NCBI RefSeq assembly: GCF_003815975.1
Contig: NZ_CP033932.1
Coordinates: 2,523,501 to 2,587,500 of the forward strand
Source of the DNA: Chryseobacterium bernardetii
GTDB taxonomy: Bacteria; Bacteroidota; Bacteroidia; Flavobacteriales; Weeksellaceae
Direction: 5' to 3'
Length of the DNA stretch: 64,000 bases
The notes under the pieces were generated by a model. That model worked only from the letters and a program-made list of their open reading frames with translations. It searched no databases and was not told the DNA's origin. Positions 44,960 to 54,924 of this stretch are shown here, in pieces. The position numbers were made by a program, and so were the translations under genes. The stretch's first letter is position 1. Each line of letters starts with the position of its first letter.

Positions 44960-45433
44960 ATGAAACTATCAGACATCAAAGAAATCTTACCAACATTAGA
45001 TAATGTTGAATTTCAATTAGAGAACGGAATATTTGTACCAGAACACTTTCACGTTACAGAAGTGGGTGTAATTACAAAGAATTTCATCGATTGTGGTGGA
45101 ACAATCAGAAATGAAAAAGTGGTCAACTTTCAATTATGGAATGCAGATGATTACGAGCATAGATTAAAGCCGACCAAACTATTAAACATCATCAAGTTAT
45201 CTGAAGAAAAATTGGGAATGGAAGATGCTGAGATAGAAGTAGAATATCAAAGCGGAACAATTGGCAAGTACGATTTGGAGTTTAACGGGAAAACATTTGT
45301 ACTAAAAAATAAAACGACTGCGTGTTTGGCTCAGGATGCTTGTGGCATTCCTTCAGAGAAACAAAAGAAAAATTTGACTGAATTATCTGTAAACAATTCA
45401 AACGCTTGTACGCCAGGAGGTGGTTGTTGTTAA
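44960..45433 (+). CDS. DUF6428 family protein
   Basis: A 157-residue cytoplasmic protein of the DUF6428 family, regularly found in Bacteroidota arsenic operons but of unknown function. FHVTEVGVITKNFIDCGGTIR is its characteristic core, FQLWNADDYEHRL follows. The C-terminal part is cysteine-rich (ACLAQDACG, then ACTPGGGCC at the very end), suggesting soft-metal binding. It is 119 bp downstream of arsR with an operator-like palindrome between. Confidence 0.85.
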   Translation: MKLSDIKEILPTLDNVEFQLENGIFVPEHFHVTEVGVITKNFIDCGGTIRNEKVVNFQLWNADDYEHRLKPTKLLNIIKLSEEKLGMEDAEIEVEYQSGTIGKYDLEFNGKTFVLKNKTTACLAQDACGIPSEKQKKNLTELSVNNSNACTPGGGCC

Positions 45434-45479
45434 TATCTTAATAAGTAAAACAAAATTCAAAACATAAAAATCAATAAAA

Positions 45480-46253
45480 ATGAAAATTGCATTATTCAGC
45501 GACATTCACGCCAATCTACCTGCCTTAGAAGCATTCTTTGAAGATGTAGAAAAAAGAAACCCCGACAGTATTTATTGCTTAGGCGATTTGGTAGGTTATA
45601 ATATTTGGGCAAATGAAGTTGTAAACGAAATCCGTAAAAGGAAAATACCAACCATTGCAGGAAATTATGATTTTGGCATCGGGCGTATGAGCAACGATTG
45701 TGGATGTGCGTACAAAACAGACGGGGAAAAAGATAATGGGAAAATCTCTATTTCATTTACCAACTCTATTATGAAAGATGAAGAAAGAGCCTATTTGCGT
45801 ACACTTCCTGTACATATCAAAGTAGAATTTCAATTGAATGAAGATAAGCTCAATTTATTATTAGTACACGGAAGTCCAAGAAAAATAAACGAATACTTAT
45901 TTGAGGATAGGGAAGAAAAAAGTATGCTTAGGATAATGGAACAAGCTGATGCAGACGTTATGTGTTTTGGGCATACACACAAGCCATACCACCGTATTTT
46001 AAACTCCGGTATTGACGGACAAAATCATTTTAGACACGCCATAAATATAGGTTCAGTAGGTAAACCAAAAGACAGCGATGTAAGAGGTGGTTATGTAATG
46101 CTTACAATCAATGAAGATAGTTCAGTATTGGATAAAGACAGTATCAAAGTAGAATTTATACGCTTTGATTATGATATTGAAAAAGCAGCAAAAGCAATTG
46201 AAGAAAGCCCATTACCAAACGAATACGCAGAAAATTTAAGGAGAGGTTATTAA
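45480..46253 (+). CDS. Metallophosphoesterase family protein
   Basis: A 257-residue calcineurin-like phosphoesterase. All metal-site motifs are present: FSDIHANLPAL, GDLVGY, GNYDFG (Asn-His/Asp site), VHGSPR and FGHTHKPY. The family covers phosphodiesterases and phosphatases (YfcE-like); the substrate is unknown. It is in the ars operon between DUF6428 and a GcvH-like protein, 46 bp after the former and 17 bp before the latter. Confidence 0.87.
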   Translation: MKIALFSDIHANLPALEAFFEDVEKRNPDSIYCLGDLVGYNIWANEVVNEIRKRKIPTIAGNYDFGIGRMSNDCGCAYKTDGEKDNGKISISFTNSIMKDEERAYLRTLPVHIKVEFQLNEDKLNLLLVHGSPRKINEYLFEDREEKSMLRIMEQADADVMCFGHTHKPYHRILNSGIDGQNHFRHAINIGSVGKPKDSDVRGGYVMLTINEDSSVLDKDSIKVEFIRFDYDIEKAAKAIEESPLPNEYAENLRRGY

Positions 46254-46270
46254 TCTAAAAAATCAGAAAA

Positions 46271-46648
46271 ATGGAATTTCCAAACGATTTAAAATATTCA
46301 AAAGAACATACGTGGATAAGCGTACAGGATAACATAGGTACAATAGGCATCACAGAATTTGCACAAAGTGAATTGGGCGAAATTGTGTATGCAGACTTAT
46401 CGAATGTTGGATATAATTTTCAGCAGGATGAAGTATTCGGCTCTGTTGAAGCGGTTAAAACGGTCAGCGATTTATTTATGCCTGTATCGGGTAAAATCAT
46501 TGAAACGAACGACATACTATTGAAAGTACCTACACTAATCAATGACAACCCTTATAAAGATGGTTGGTTGATAAAAATTGAAATCAAAGACCTTACAGAA
46601 TTAGAAAACTTATTGACAGCAAACCAATATAAAGAACTTACAAATTAG
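46271..46648 (+). CDS. Glycine cleavage H-like lipoyl carrier protein
   Basis: A 125-residue protein with the full GcvH fold signature: [29 protein letters not shown] at the N-terminus and [19 protein letters not shown] with the lipoylation lysine at residue 63, the same place as in canonical GcvH. It would carry a lipoyl dithiol arm. No other glycine-cleavage gene is nearby; it lies between a metallophosphoesterase and the ACR3 arsenite pump, 7 bp before the latter. The dithiol is itself an arsenite target, so the placement is suggestive. Confidence 0.9.
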   Translation: MEFPNDLKYSKEHTWISVQDNIGTIGITEFAQSELGEIVYADLSNVGYNFQQDEVFGSVEAVKTVSDLFMPVSGKIIETNDILLKVPTLINDNPYKDGWLIKIEIKDLTELENLLTANQYKELTN

Positions 46649-46655
46649 CAACGCT

Positions 46656-47699
46656 ATGCAACCAAAACTAAAATTTCTTGACCGTTACCTTACCTTATGG
46701 ATATTCCTTGCAATGGCGGTAGGTATAGGATTGGGACATTTCTTTCCGGGTATCTCAAAAATTACAGATACCCTATCCGCAGGCACTACAAATATTCCGT
46801 TGGCAATAGGTTTAATACTGATGATGTACCCGCCATTGGCAAAAGTGGATTATTCATTATTGCCCCAAGCATTTAAGGATAAAAAAGTAATAGGGATATC
46901 ATTATTGCTCAATTGGGTTATCGGTACAGTATTGATGTTCGGATTAGCGGTTTTGTTTTTACACAATGAACCCGATTATATGACAGGCTTGATACTGATA
47001 GGTTTGGCAAGATGTATCGCAATGGTAATCGTATGGAGCGACTTAGCTAAGGCAAGCAGGGAATATACAGCTATGTTAGTTGCATTAAACAGTATCTTTC
47101 AGATAATAAGTTACAATTTTTTAGTTTGGCTATTCATCAACGTGTTACCGAGTAAATTAGGATTGACAAATTTCAATGTAAGTGTATCAATGAAAGATGT
47201 TACAACAAGCGTATTGATATATTTAGGCATTCCATTCTTAGCAGGTTTTATAAGCCGTTATGCATTAGTAAAATCAAAAGGGATAGAATGGTATAACAGG
47301 AAATTTGTACCCAAAATATCGCCCATTACATTATATGCTTTACTGTTTACTATTGTTTTAATGTTCAGCTTGAAAGGCGATAAAATATTAGAGTTACCAA
47401 TGGATGTAATAAAAGTAGCCATACCACTAATTATCTATTTTATACTAATGTTTTTCGTTAGTTTCTTTATCAATAAAGCCTTAAAAGTTCCTTACGACAA
47501 AAACGCATCCATCGCATTTACAGCCACAGGAAACAATTTTGAATTGGCTATAGCAGTAGCAATATCTATTTTCGGTATCCATTCCCCACAAGCATTTGTG
47601 GGAGTTATTGGACCGTTGGTAGAAGTTCCCGTCTTGATACTATTGGTAAAGGTAAGTTTGTGGTTAAACGTGAGATATAGTAAAAAAAAAATGAGTTAA
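46656..47699 (+). CDS. ACR3-family arsenite efflux permease
   Basis: A 347-residue inner-membrane transporter that exports arsenite by the membrane potential. It has about ten membrane helices; [11 protein letters not shown] and [12 protein letters not shown] with the conserved Cys120, and [16 protein letters not shown] near the end, match ACR3. It follows GcvH-like by 7 bp and is the export gene of the ars operon. An arsC reductase or arsA ATPase gene is not seen in the window. Confidence 0.94.
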   Translation: MQPKLKFLDRYLTLWIFLAMAVGIGLGHFFPGISKITDTLSAGTTNIPLAIGLILMMYPPLAKVDYSLLPQAFKDKKVIGISLLLNWVIGTVLMFGLAVLFLHNEPDYMTGLILIGLARCIAMVIVWSDLAKASREYTAMLVALNSIFQIISYNFLVWLFINVLPSKLGLTNFNVSVSMKDVTTSVLIYLGIPFLAGFISRYALVKSKGIEWYNRKFVPKISPITLYALLFTIVLMFSLKGDKILELPMDVIKVAIPLIIYFILMFFVSFFINKALKVPYDKNASIAFTATGNNFELAIAVAISIFGIHSPQAFVGVIGPLVEVPVLILLVKVSLWLNVRYSKKKMS

Positions 47700-47728
47700 A
47701 TTTGAATAGTACAAAAAATTAAAGAGAT

Positions 47729-48353
47729 ATGTCATTATCTGATAGAAAAAATCATTGGGAAAAAAATATACAATACCAAAGCTTTGGAAGAAGTAAGCTG
47801 GTATCAGCCTACACCCGAAACGTCATTAGCATTTATTAAAGAATTCAATGTATCAAAAACGGCCAAAATAATTGATATTGGCGGAGGAGATAGTTTTTTT
47901 GTTGATCACTTGCTTGACTTGGGTTATCAGGACATTACAGTTTTAGACATATCAGAGACAGCACTTAGTAAAGCTAAGCAACGACTTGGCGAAAAGTCAA
48001 ACCGTGTAAAATGGATAGTTGAAGATGCCGGTACATTTAAACCCACAGAACAATATGATTTTTGGCACGACAGGGCTGCTTTTCATTTTTTGACAGAGGA
48101 TAATGAAATTGAAAGCTACATCGATACGGTTAAACAGAACATTAAACCAACAGGAATTTTGGTAATCGGGAGCTTTTCAGAACAAGGTCCGATAAAATGT
48201 AGTGGTATTGAAATCAAACAGTATTCTGAAAGTTCATTGGAAAGTCGCTTTAAGGAACATTTAAATAAAATAGAATGCTTTACCGTAGACCACAGAACAC
48301 CTTTTAATACCAATCAGAACTTTGTGTTTTGCAGTTTTAGAAGAAAAAGATGA
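47729..48353 (+). pseudogene. Class I SAM methyltransferase, frameshifted in an A7 run
   Basis: The ATG at 47729 gives SLSDRKNHWEK, the normal start of this family, but the frame then breaks in seven A residues (47760-47766). One base further the other frame continues with KIYNTKALEEVSWYQPTPETSL, the expected next segment, then the SAM site IIDIGGGDSFF and a complete C-terminus. So the gene is intact apart from a single extra A. It could be a pseudogene, phase-variable, rescued by slippage, or a base-calling error. The open part from TTG 47784 encodes 189 residues. It lies 29 bp after the arsenite pump. Confidence 0.78.
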
Positions 48354-48614
48354 GTTGGAATAAAAATATCGATAAAAAAATGAAATGGCAGATCTTATCA
48401 AAGTTTCACCATTCATTTTAGTTTGTTGATATAGTAGACAGACAGCTTCACAGTATCATTAGTCAAAAATAAAACAGATGAAAAATCTACATTTGATTGT
48501 CGTTTGTTAATAGTTGCGAAATTTAAAAAGTTTATTAATAATAAGTTTTTGTTTTTCAAGAATTTTTATTTTAAAAGTTTTTAGAATATTTAGTTAAACT
48601 TTGAAAAATATATT

Positions 48615-48622
48615 TATATTTG
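48615..48622 (+). promoter_or_regulatory. -7 element (TATATTTG) before the DUF6660 gene
   Basis: It matches TAnnTTTG and ends only 4 bp before the GTG start, so the mRNA may be leaderless or nearly so. No -33 box at the usual distance. Confidence 0.45.
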
Positions 48623-48626
48623 TAAA

Positions 48627-48959
48627 GTGAGATTAGTTAAGTTCTTTTTAATTATTTATTTCATGGTGCTTGCCGTAGTGCCTTGTAGTGATATCCATGC
48701 GCAGTCTCCAAATAATTCTAAAGATTCTTACAGTACTATTAGCAATTCTGAAGATTCTCATTCTAAAGACAAAGGAGATATTTGTTCTCCATTATGTACC
48801 TGTAACTGTTGTCAGATAACAGTAGCATCTTCTAAAATAGAGCCTTTAATGCCTTTATCACAAAAGGTAACCGAATATTTCTCAAAAAAAATTCATTTTC
48901 AAAAAAATGATTTTGCTCATTTGGTGTATGACCAGATTTGGCAACCCCCTAAAATTTAA
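48627..48959 (+). CDS. DUF6660-like small secreted protein
   Basis: A 110-residue protein starting at GTG, with a signal peptide (FLIIYFMVLAVVPCSDIHAQ). The mature part is Ser/Asp rich and then carries the cysteine cluster CSPLCTCNCCQITV, and ends IWQPPKI. It resembles the DUF6660 family found just upstream of metal-efflux RND genes in flavobacteria. A periplasmic metal-binding or sensing role is inference from the cysteines and position. Confidence 0.65.
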   Translation: MRLVKFFLIIYFMVLAVVPCSDIHAQSPNNSKDSYSTISNSEDSHSKDKGDICSPLCTCNCCQITVASSKIEPLMPLSQKVTEYFSKKIHFQKNDFAHLVYDQIWQPPKI

Positions 48960-49114
48960 TTTTTATTGATTTAATGTAAGACGTGTGTCTTTCATCATTT
49001 TGTCGTGGAAACTTTGCAATATCATTGCATCGTGTTTCCGCTCATCTTTGTCGTTCATAATTCATCCTTTTTTTTTGATGAAATGAGCTCGACATTCAAT
49101 AAAATTTAAATCCA

Positions 49115-52100
49115 ATGTTAGATAATATCATAAGATTTAGCATCAAAAATAAAATCATCATAGGCTTGATGACTTTGATGTTAGTCATTTGGGGTGCTTG
49201 GAGCGCCACAAAATTACCTATTGATGCCGTACCGGACATCACCAACAATCAGGTACAGATTATTACAGTTTGCCCGACGCTTGCAGGACAGGAAGTGGAG
49301 CAACTCGTTACTTTTCCAATCGAGCAAAGTATTGCCAATGTCCCAAATATTGAAGAAACAAGAAGTATTTCAAGGTTTGGGCTATCAGTTATTACCGTTG
49401 TTTTCAAAGAAGATGTAGACGTTTATTTTGCCCGTCAGTTAATCAGCGAACAATTAAAAAGAGCTGCCGAAGAAATTCCGAAAGGTGTGGGAACACCTGA
49501 AATGGCTCCTGTAAGTACAGGTTTGGGCGAAGTCTATCAATATATTCTTCACCCTAAAAAAGGCAGTGAGAAAAAATACAGCAGTAAGGAGCTAAGAACA
49601 ATGCAGGACTGGATTGTCCGCAGACAGCTTAACGGAACTCCTGGTGTTGCGGAAATTAACAGCTTTGGAGGAGAGTTGAAACAGTATGAAGTTGCAGTAA
49701 ATCCAAACCGTCTAAAAGCAATGGGAGTAAGTATTACAGATATATTTACTGCTTTAGAGAAAAACAATCAAAACACCGGAGGTGCTTATATTGATAAAAA
49801 GCCGAATGCCTATTTTATTCGTGGAATCGGAATCGTTACTTCGATTGAAGATGTAAAAAATATAGCTGTCAAAAATGAAACGGGTAGTGTTCCGATTTTC
49901 ATTAAAGATGTAGCCAATGTTGGCTTAGGCCACGCAGTCCGTTATGGAGCTTTGACTTATAATGGCGAAGTAGATGCAGTGGGAGGTGTAATTATGATGC
50001 TGAAAGGCGCCAATAGTAATGAAGTCGTTCAAAGAGTTAAAGAAAAAATTCCTACCATTCAGAAATCGCTTCCGGCAGATGTTGTGATTGAGCCATTTTT
50101 GGACAGAACAGATCTGGTAGGAAGAGCAATCAGTACTGTAGAAAAAAACCTGATTGAAGGAGCATTGATCGTAATCTTTGTCTTGGTTATTTTCCTTGGA
50201 AATTTAAGAGCTGGTTTGATTGTAGCTTCAGCAATTCCCCTTTCATTGCTATTTGCTTTAGGAATGATGAATGTTTTTGGGGTAAGCGCCAACCTGATGA
50301 GTTTAGGAGCTATTGATTTTGGTTTGATTGTAGATGGTGCAGTGATTATTGTCGAAGCCACCCTTCATCATCTTGGAATGAGAAAAAGTATGAAGGTAAT
50401 GACTCAAAATGAAATGGATGAAGAGGTTTTCCTTTCTGCGTCAAAGATTAGAAGCAGTGCTGCATTCGGAGAGATCATTATTTTAATCGTTTATATTCCG
50501 ATTCTAACTTTAGTGGGTGTTGAAGGTAAAATGTTCACACCAATGGCTAAGACAGTAGGATTTGCAATTCTAGGAGCTTTTATTTTGTCACTGACTTATA
50601 TTCCTATGATGAGCGCCTTAATCTTGTCAAAAAAGCCATCTCATAAAGAGACTTTCTCAGATAAGATGATGAACAGACTCCAAAAAATCTATCAGCCACT
50701 TCTGGAAAAAGCCCTGAAAATTAAATATTGGCTTGTAGGAGTGACAATTGCCATATTTGCCATTGCAGTTTTGATTTTTGGTAGAATGGGAGGAGAATTT
50801 ATTCCTCAGTTACAAGAAGGAGATTTTGCTTTTCACTGTATTTTACCACAAGGAAGTTCTTTAAGTCAAAGTATAGAAACTTCTATGCAGGCTTCAAGAA
50901 TTATCAAGCAATTCGATGAGGTAAAAATGGTTGTCGGAAAAACAGGAGCTGCAGAAGTCCCTACTGATCCTATGCCGCCGGAAGCCACGGATATGATTGT
51001 CGTACTAAAACCACAGGATGAGTGGAAAACCAAGAAATCTTATGAACAATTAGCCGACGAAATTTCTGAAAAACTGGAGACCATTCCAGGAGTTTTCTTT
51101 GAAAAAAACCAGCCAATCCAAATGCGTTTTAATGAACTAATGACCGGTATCAGACAGGACGTTGCGGTGAAGATATTTGGTGAGAATTTAGATTCATTGG
51201 CAATTTATGCAGATAAAACAGCAAAAGTTATTCAATCGGTTCAGGGAGCAACTTCCCCACAAATAGAACGTGTTAGTGGACTGCCGCAGATTAATGTAGA
51301 ATACGACAGAACAAGAATGGCCAATTATGGACTGAATATTCAGGATGTCAACAGTGCTGTAAGTACTGCATTTGCGGGACAGGCAGCAGGACAGGTTTTC
51401 GAAAATGAAAGAAGATTCGATCTTGTTGTCCGTTTAGACAGTCTGAACAGAACTAATATCGATGATGTAAATAACCTGATGATCTCCACCAATTCCGGAG
51501 TGCAGGTTCCTCTTTCACAGGTGGCAAATGTCAGTTATAAATTAGGTCCCGCACAAATCAGTCGTGAGGCAGGAAAAAGAAGAATTGTTATCGGTTTCAA
51601 TGTCAAAGGCAGAGATGTTGAAAGCGTTGTGGAAGATATTCAGAAAAAGCTGGATCAACAGGTTAAACTTCCGTCGGGATATTATTTCACCTATGGTGGT
51701 CAGTTTGAAAATCTAAAGGCGGCGAGCGCAAGGTTGATGATTGCTGTTCCTGTGTCGTTGCTACTGATCTTTATGCTTTTATATTTTACATTTCACTCTT
51801 TTAAACAGGCTGCGCTAATTTTTACAGCCATTCCAATGAGTGCTATTGGTGGTGTTTTCGCTTTAATATTAAGAGATATGCCATTCAGTATCAGTGCAGG
51901 AATTGGATTTATTGCTTTATTTGGAGTTGCGGTTTTGAACGGAATTGTTTTGATAGGCACTTTCAACCAACTGGAAAAAGAAGGCGAAACCGATATTCTA
52001 AAGCGCGTATTGGTAGGTACCAAAACGAGGTTGAGACCCGTTTTGATGACAGCGACGGTGGCTTCATTAGGATTTTTGCCAATGGCAATTTCTACGGGAG

Positions 52101-53479
52101 CAGGAGCAGAAGTTCAGAAACCACTGGCAACAGTTGTTATTGGAGGTTTGGTAACAGCTACATTCCTGACATTATTTGTATTGCCTATGCTTTATATTAT
52201 TTTTAATACAAAAATCAACATAAAGAAAATAGGTAATAAATCAGTTGCAACACTTGTGATATTAGGATTCTTATTTTTAGGTCAGACTTTTAAAGCACAG
52301 CAGGGTAATCCGTTGAGTCTTGAGGAGGCTACCAAGATGGCGCTAACCAACAATAACCTGATGAAGTCAAAAGATCTGGATATTAAGGCCACGGAAGCAT
52401 TATTGCCTACCGCCAAAGAACTTCCTAAAATGAATGCAGATATGCAATTGGGACAGTATAACTCGAAAAAGTTTGATCAAATGTTTTCCATTTCTCAGAC
52501 AATTCCATTTCCCAGCTTATTTAAAGCCAAAAAAGACCTTATTAACGAGCAGGTGAAAGGTAAACAAATAAGTAAAGAGGTGTCTGCAAATGAACTCGCT
52601 AAACAGGTTAGAACATATTATTATCAGATTGAGTACTTGCAGTACAATCAGACAAAACTTCAAAACCTGGACAGCTTATATACCGATTTTATTAGAATTG
52701 CAACAGTTAGGTTTAAAGCGGGAGATGTTAAAAAAATTGAAATTAATACCGCTGAAACGCAGAAAGGAGAAATTAATCTGTTACTCAAACAAAATTGGGT
52801 GTATTTGATTAATGCTTACAAAAACCTAAAGGCACTTTTAAATACTTCTGAGGATTTTACCATATTATATGATGAGAATTATCATCCTCTGAAAGCGGAT
52901 TATGTTCTGGACAGTACTGTTGTTGCAAGACATCCTACGGTAAGGGCTTTTTATCAGGATATGGAGATTGCTGAGAAAAACAAAAAGGTTGAAAAGTCCC
53001 TAGGTTTACCGGATTTCACAATAGGTTATACAAATCAGTCACTGATTGGTTTTCAGACTGTAAATGGAATGGATCAATATTTTAACGGAGGAAACAGATT
53101 TCATTCTGCAACAATTGGAGTTTCTATTCCATTAACTTTTGGTGCAACCAAGGCGAGAATTCGTTCACTGGATTATCAAAAGCAAATGGCGGAGTCCAAT
53201 GCGAAGTTTCAGCAAAAACAATTGGAAGCACAGCTTGAAAATGCTTTGAACCAATATCAGCAAAATATAAAACAGTATGATTACTATGTCAATCAGGCTA
53301 TTCCAAATGCTGAGAAGATTACAAAAGCAGGGCAGTTGGGATATAAAACAGGGGAAATATCATATGTGGAATATCTTTTTGCTTTGCAGACTTCTACCAA
53401 TATTCAGTTGAAATATCTGCAATCCATTCAGCAGGTCAATGAATCTGTCATTATCATTAATTCAATAATCAATCAATAA
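49115..53479 (+). CDS. czcA: CusA/CzcA heavy-metal RND pump fused to a TolC-like domain
   Basis: A single 1454-residue polypeptide. Residues 1 to about 1040 are a heavy-metal RND antiporter; transmembrane helix 4 has DFGLIVDGAVIIVE with Asp401, Asp406 and Glu414, the pattern of zinc/cobalt/cadmium (Czc) pumps rather than the Cus copper/silver type. Residues 1041-1062 form a hydrophobic ATLVILGFLFLGQTFKAQ segment like a signal peptide, and 1063 to 1454 are a complete TolC/CusC-type outer-membrane factor (LSLEEATKMALTNN, coiled-coil repeats, TGEISYVEYLFAL). Proton-driven export from the periplasm or cytoplasm is expected. No stop or frameshift separates the parts. czcB follows. Confidence 0.93.
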   Translation: MLDNIIRFSIKNKIIIGLMTLMLVIWGAWSATKLPIDAVPDITNNQVQIITVCPTLAGQEVEQLVTFPIEQSIANVPNIEETRSISRFGLSVITVVFKEDVDVYFARQLISEQLKRAAEEIPKGVGTPEMAPVSTGLGEVYQYILHPKKGSEKKYSSKELRTMQDWIVRRQLNGTPGVAEINSFGGELKQYEVAVNPNRLKAMGVSITDIFTALEKNNQNTGGAYIDKKPNAYFIRGIGIVTSIEDVKNIAVKNETGSVPIFIKDVANVGLGHAVRYGALTYNGEVDAVGGVIMMLKGANSNEVVQRVKEKIPTIQKSLPADVVIEPFLDRTDLVGRAISTVEKNLIEGALIVIFVLVIFLGNLRAGLIVASAIPLSLLFALGMMNVFGVSANLMSLGAIDFGLIVDGAVIIVEATLHHLGMRKSMKVMTQNEMDEEVFLSASKIRSSAAFGEIIILIVYIPILTLVGVEGKMFTPMAKTVGFAILGAFILSLTYIPMMSALILSKKPSHKETFSDKMMNRLQKIYQPLLEKALKIKYWLVGVTIAIFAIAVLIFGRMGGEFIPQLQEGDFAFHCILPQGSSLSQSIETSMQASRIIKQFDEVKMVVGKTGAAEVPTDPMPPEATDMIVVLKPQDEWKTKKSYEQLADEISEKLETIPGVFFEKNQPIQMRFNELMTGIRQDVAVKIFGENLDSLAIYADKTAKVIQSVQGATSPQIERVSGLPQINVEYDRTRMANYGLNIQDVNSAVSTAFAGQAAGQVFENERRFDLVVRLDSLNRTNIDDVNNLMISTNSGVQVPLSQVANVSYKLGPAQISREAGKRRIVIGFNVKGRDVESVVEDIQKKLDQQVKLPSGYYFTYGGQFENLKAASARLMIAVPVSLLLIFMLLYFTFHSFKQAALIFTAIPMSAIGGVFALILRDMPFSISAGIGFIALFGVAVLNGIVLIGTFNQLEKEGETDILKRVLVGTKTRLRPVLMTATVASLGFLPMAISTGAGAEVQKPLATVVIGGLVTATFLTLFVLPMLYIIFNTKINIKKIGNKSVATLVILGFLFLGQTFKAQQGNPLSLEEATKMALTNNNLMKSKDLDIKATEALLPTAKELPKMNADMQLGQYNSKKFDQMFSISQTIPFPSLFKAKKDLINEQVKGKQISKEVSANELAKQVRTYYYQIEYLQYNQTKLQNLDSLYTDFIRIATVRFKAGDVKKIEINTAETQKGEINLLLKQNWVYLINAYKNLKALLNTSEDFTILYDENYHPLKADYVLDSTVVARHPTVRAFYQDMEIAEKNKKVEKSLGLPDFTIGYTNQSLIGFQTVNGMDQYFNGGNRFHSATIGVSIPLTFGATKARIRSLDYQKQMAESNAKFQQKQLEAQLENALNQYQQNIKQYDYYVNQAIPNAEKITKAGQLGYKTGEISYVEYLFALQTSTNIQLKYLQSIQQVNESVIIINSIINQ

Positions 53480-53488
53480 AATGAAATG

Positions 53489-53521
53489 CCTGTAATGCTA
53501 TTAATTAATCAGTATTACAGG
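53489..53521 (+). other. Intercistronic hairpin between czcA and czcB
   Basis: CCTGTAAT (53489-53496) pairs with ATTACAGG (53514-53521). There is no T-run, so it is more likely an mRNA-processing or stability element than a terminator. Confidence 0.45.
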
Positions 53522-53550
53522 TACTTCATCTGACAAATAAATTTATAAAG

Positions 53551-54870
53551 ATGAAAATCAAATATAGTATTGTATCTCTAGCTTTAATTTCACTTTTTGC
53601 TGTTAGTTGCGGAAAGAAAGATACAGCGGAAGCAACAACAGAAAAACCCAAAACAGAACAAGCTGAAGAGGGTGCTCACGAAGAAGGACCGAAAACTATT
53701 GCTGAACTTACAGAAGAACAAATGAAATCTGTAGGAGTCTTACTGGGACAAGTTGAAATGAAAGACCTAACGTCAACCATAAAAGCCAACGGATTGTTGA
53801 GGGTTCCTAATGATAAAAAAGCTACAGTGACCTCTTTATATGGAGGTGTTATTAAGACCATTAATTTTCAGATTGGTGATTATGTAAGAAAAGGGCAGGT
53901 GTTGGCAAGCATCAGTAATCCAGAATACATTCAGCTGCAGGAGCAATATTTAACCGTAAACAGTCGAATATCTTTTGCAGAGCAGGAATTCAGAAGGCAG
54001 AAAGAGCTATTTGACAATGATGCAGGAGCCAAAAAGAATCTACAGAGTTCTGATGCCGAACTGAAGAGTCTGAGAACACAAAGAGCATCTTTACAGAGAC
54101 AACTTCAGCTGATGGGCATAAGCCCAGGAAGAGTCAACAATGGAAATCTCCGTTCAGGATTGGTTATTACTGCTCCTATCAGTGGTGTAATTAGTAATAT
54201 CAATGCACAAATAGGAAGTTATGTAGATGTTTCATCACCGGTTTTGGAAATGATAGATAACAGTTCAATTCACTTGGATCTTCAGGTATTTGAAAGAGAC
54301 TTACCTAAAATGAAAGTAGGTCAGAAAGTACAGTTTAAATTAACCAATAATCCTGAAATATTTTATAATGCAACGGTTTACAGTATCGGTTCTTCTTTTG
54401 AAAATGAAAGCAAGACCATTTCTGTTCATGCCAATGTTACAGGAAATAAAGTGGGGTTGATCGACGGAATGAATATCACAGGTGTAATTAATCTTGAGAG
54501 TGCGACAACGCCTGCAGTTCCCGATGAGGCAATTGTAGAGGCTGACGGTAAGTTCTATGTATTTGTACAGACAGACAAAAAAGCTGAGGAGCATGAAGCT
54601 CTAGAGAAGGCAGATGATGATCATGGACATGGACATGATGAAGGAGAAGCTGAACACGGTCACAAAAATGAACAGGAAGCTGGTAATCATGCAAAGGAGC
54701 AGGGAAAGAAAATGAATTTTGAGAAAGTGGAAGTAGCCAAAGGCTCATCTGAAATGGGATATACTGCTATTACTCCTGTCGTTGAAATACCAAAAGATTC
54801 AAAAATTGTAGTGAAAGGAGCTTTTTTCGTGAATGCTAAATTATCAAATGCCGGAGATCACGGACATTAG
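53551..54870 (+). CDS. czcB: RND efflux periplasmic adaptor, CzcB-like
   Basis: A 439-residue lipoprotein (AVSCGKK lipobox) that links the RND pump to the outer-membrane channel. It has the biotinyl-lipoyl-like, alpha-hairpin and beta-barrel parts of the HlyD family (KTINFQIGDYVRKGQVLA and PISGVISNINAQIGSYV). A histidine-rich insertion at about residues 355-383 (DDDHGHGHDEG and HGHKNE) and a terminal DHGH are likely metal-binding segments. It is 71 bp after the CzcA-TolC gene. Confidence 0.93.
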   Translation: MKIKYSIVSLALISLFAVSCGKKDTAEATTEKPKTEQAEEGAHEEGPKTIAELTEEQMKSVGVLLGQVEMKDLTSTIKANGLLRVPNDKKATVTSLYGGVIKTINFQIGDYVRKGQVLASISNPEYIQLQEQYLTVNSRISFAEQEFRRQKELFDNDAGAKKNLQSSDAELKSLRTQRASLQRQLQLMGISPGRVNNGNLRSGLVITAPISGVISNINAQIGSYVDVSSPVLEMIDNSSIHLDLQVFERDLPKMKVGQKVQFKLTNNPEIFYNATVYSIGSSFENESKTISVHANVTGNKVGLIDGMNITGVINLESATTPAVPDEAIVEADGKFYVFVQTDKKAEEHEALEKADDDHGHGHDEGEAEHGHKNEQEAGNHAKEQGKKMNFEKVEVAKGSSEMGYTAITPVVEIPKDSKIVVKGAFFVNAKLSNAGDHGH

Positions 54871-54877
54871 TAAACTA

Positions 54878-54914
54878 AAAGAGTGAAATTAACCTTAAGG
54901 TGTTTCACTCTTAT
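54878..54914 (+). terminator. Terminator-like hairpin after czcB
   Basis: AAGAGTGAAA pairs with TTTCACTCTT across a loop that contains CCTTAAGG, with a short T tail. Confidence 0.65.
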
Positions 54915-54924
54915 TTAAAATTTA

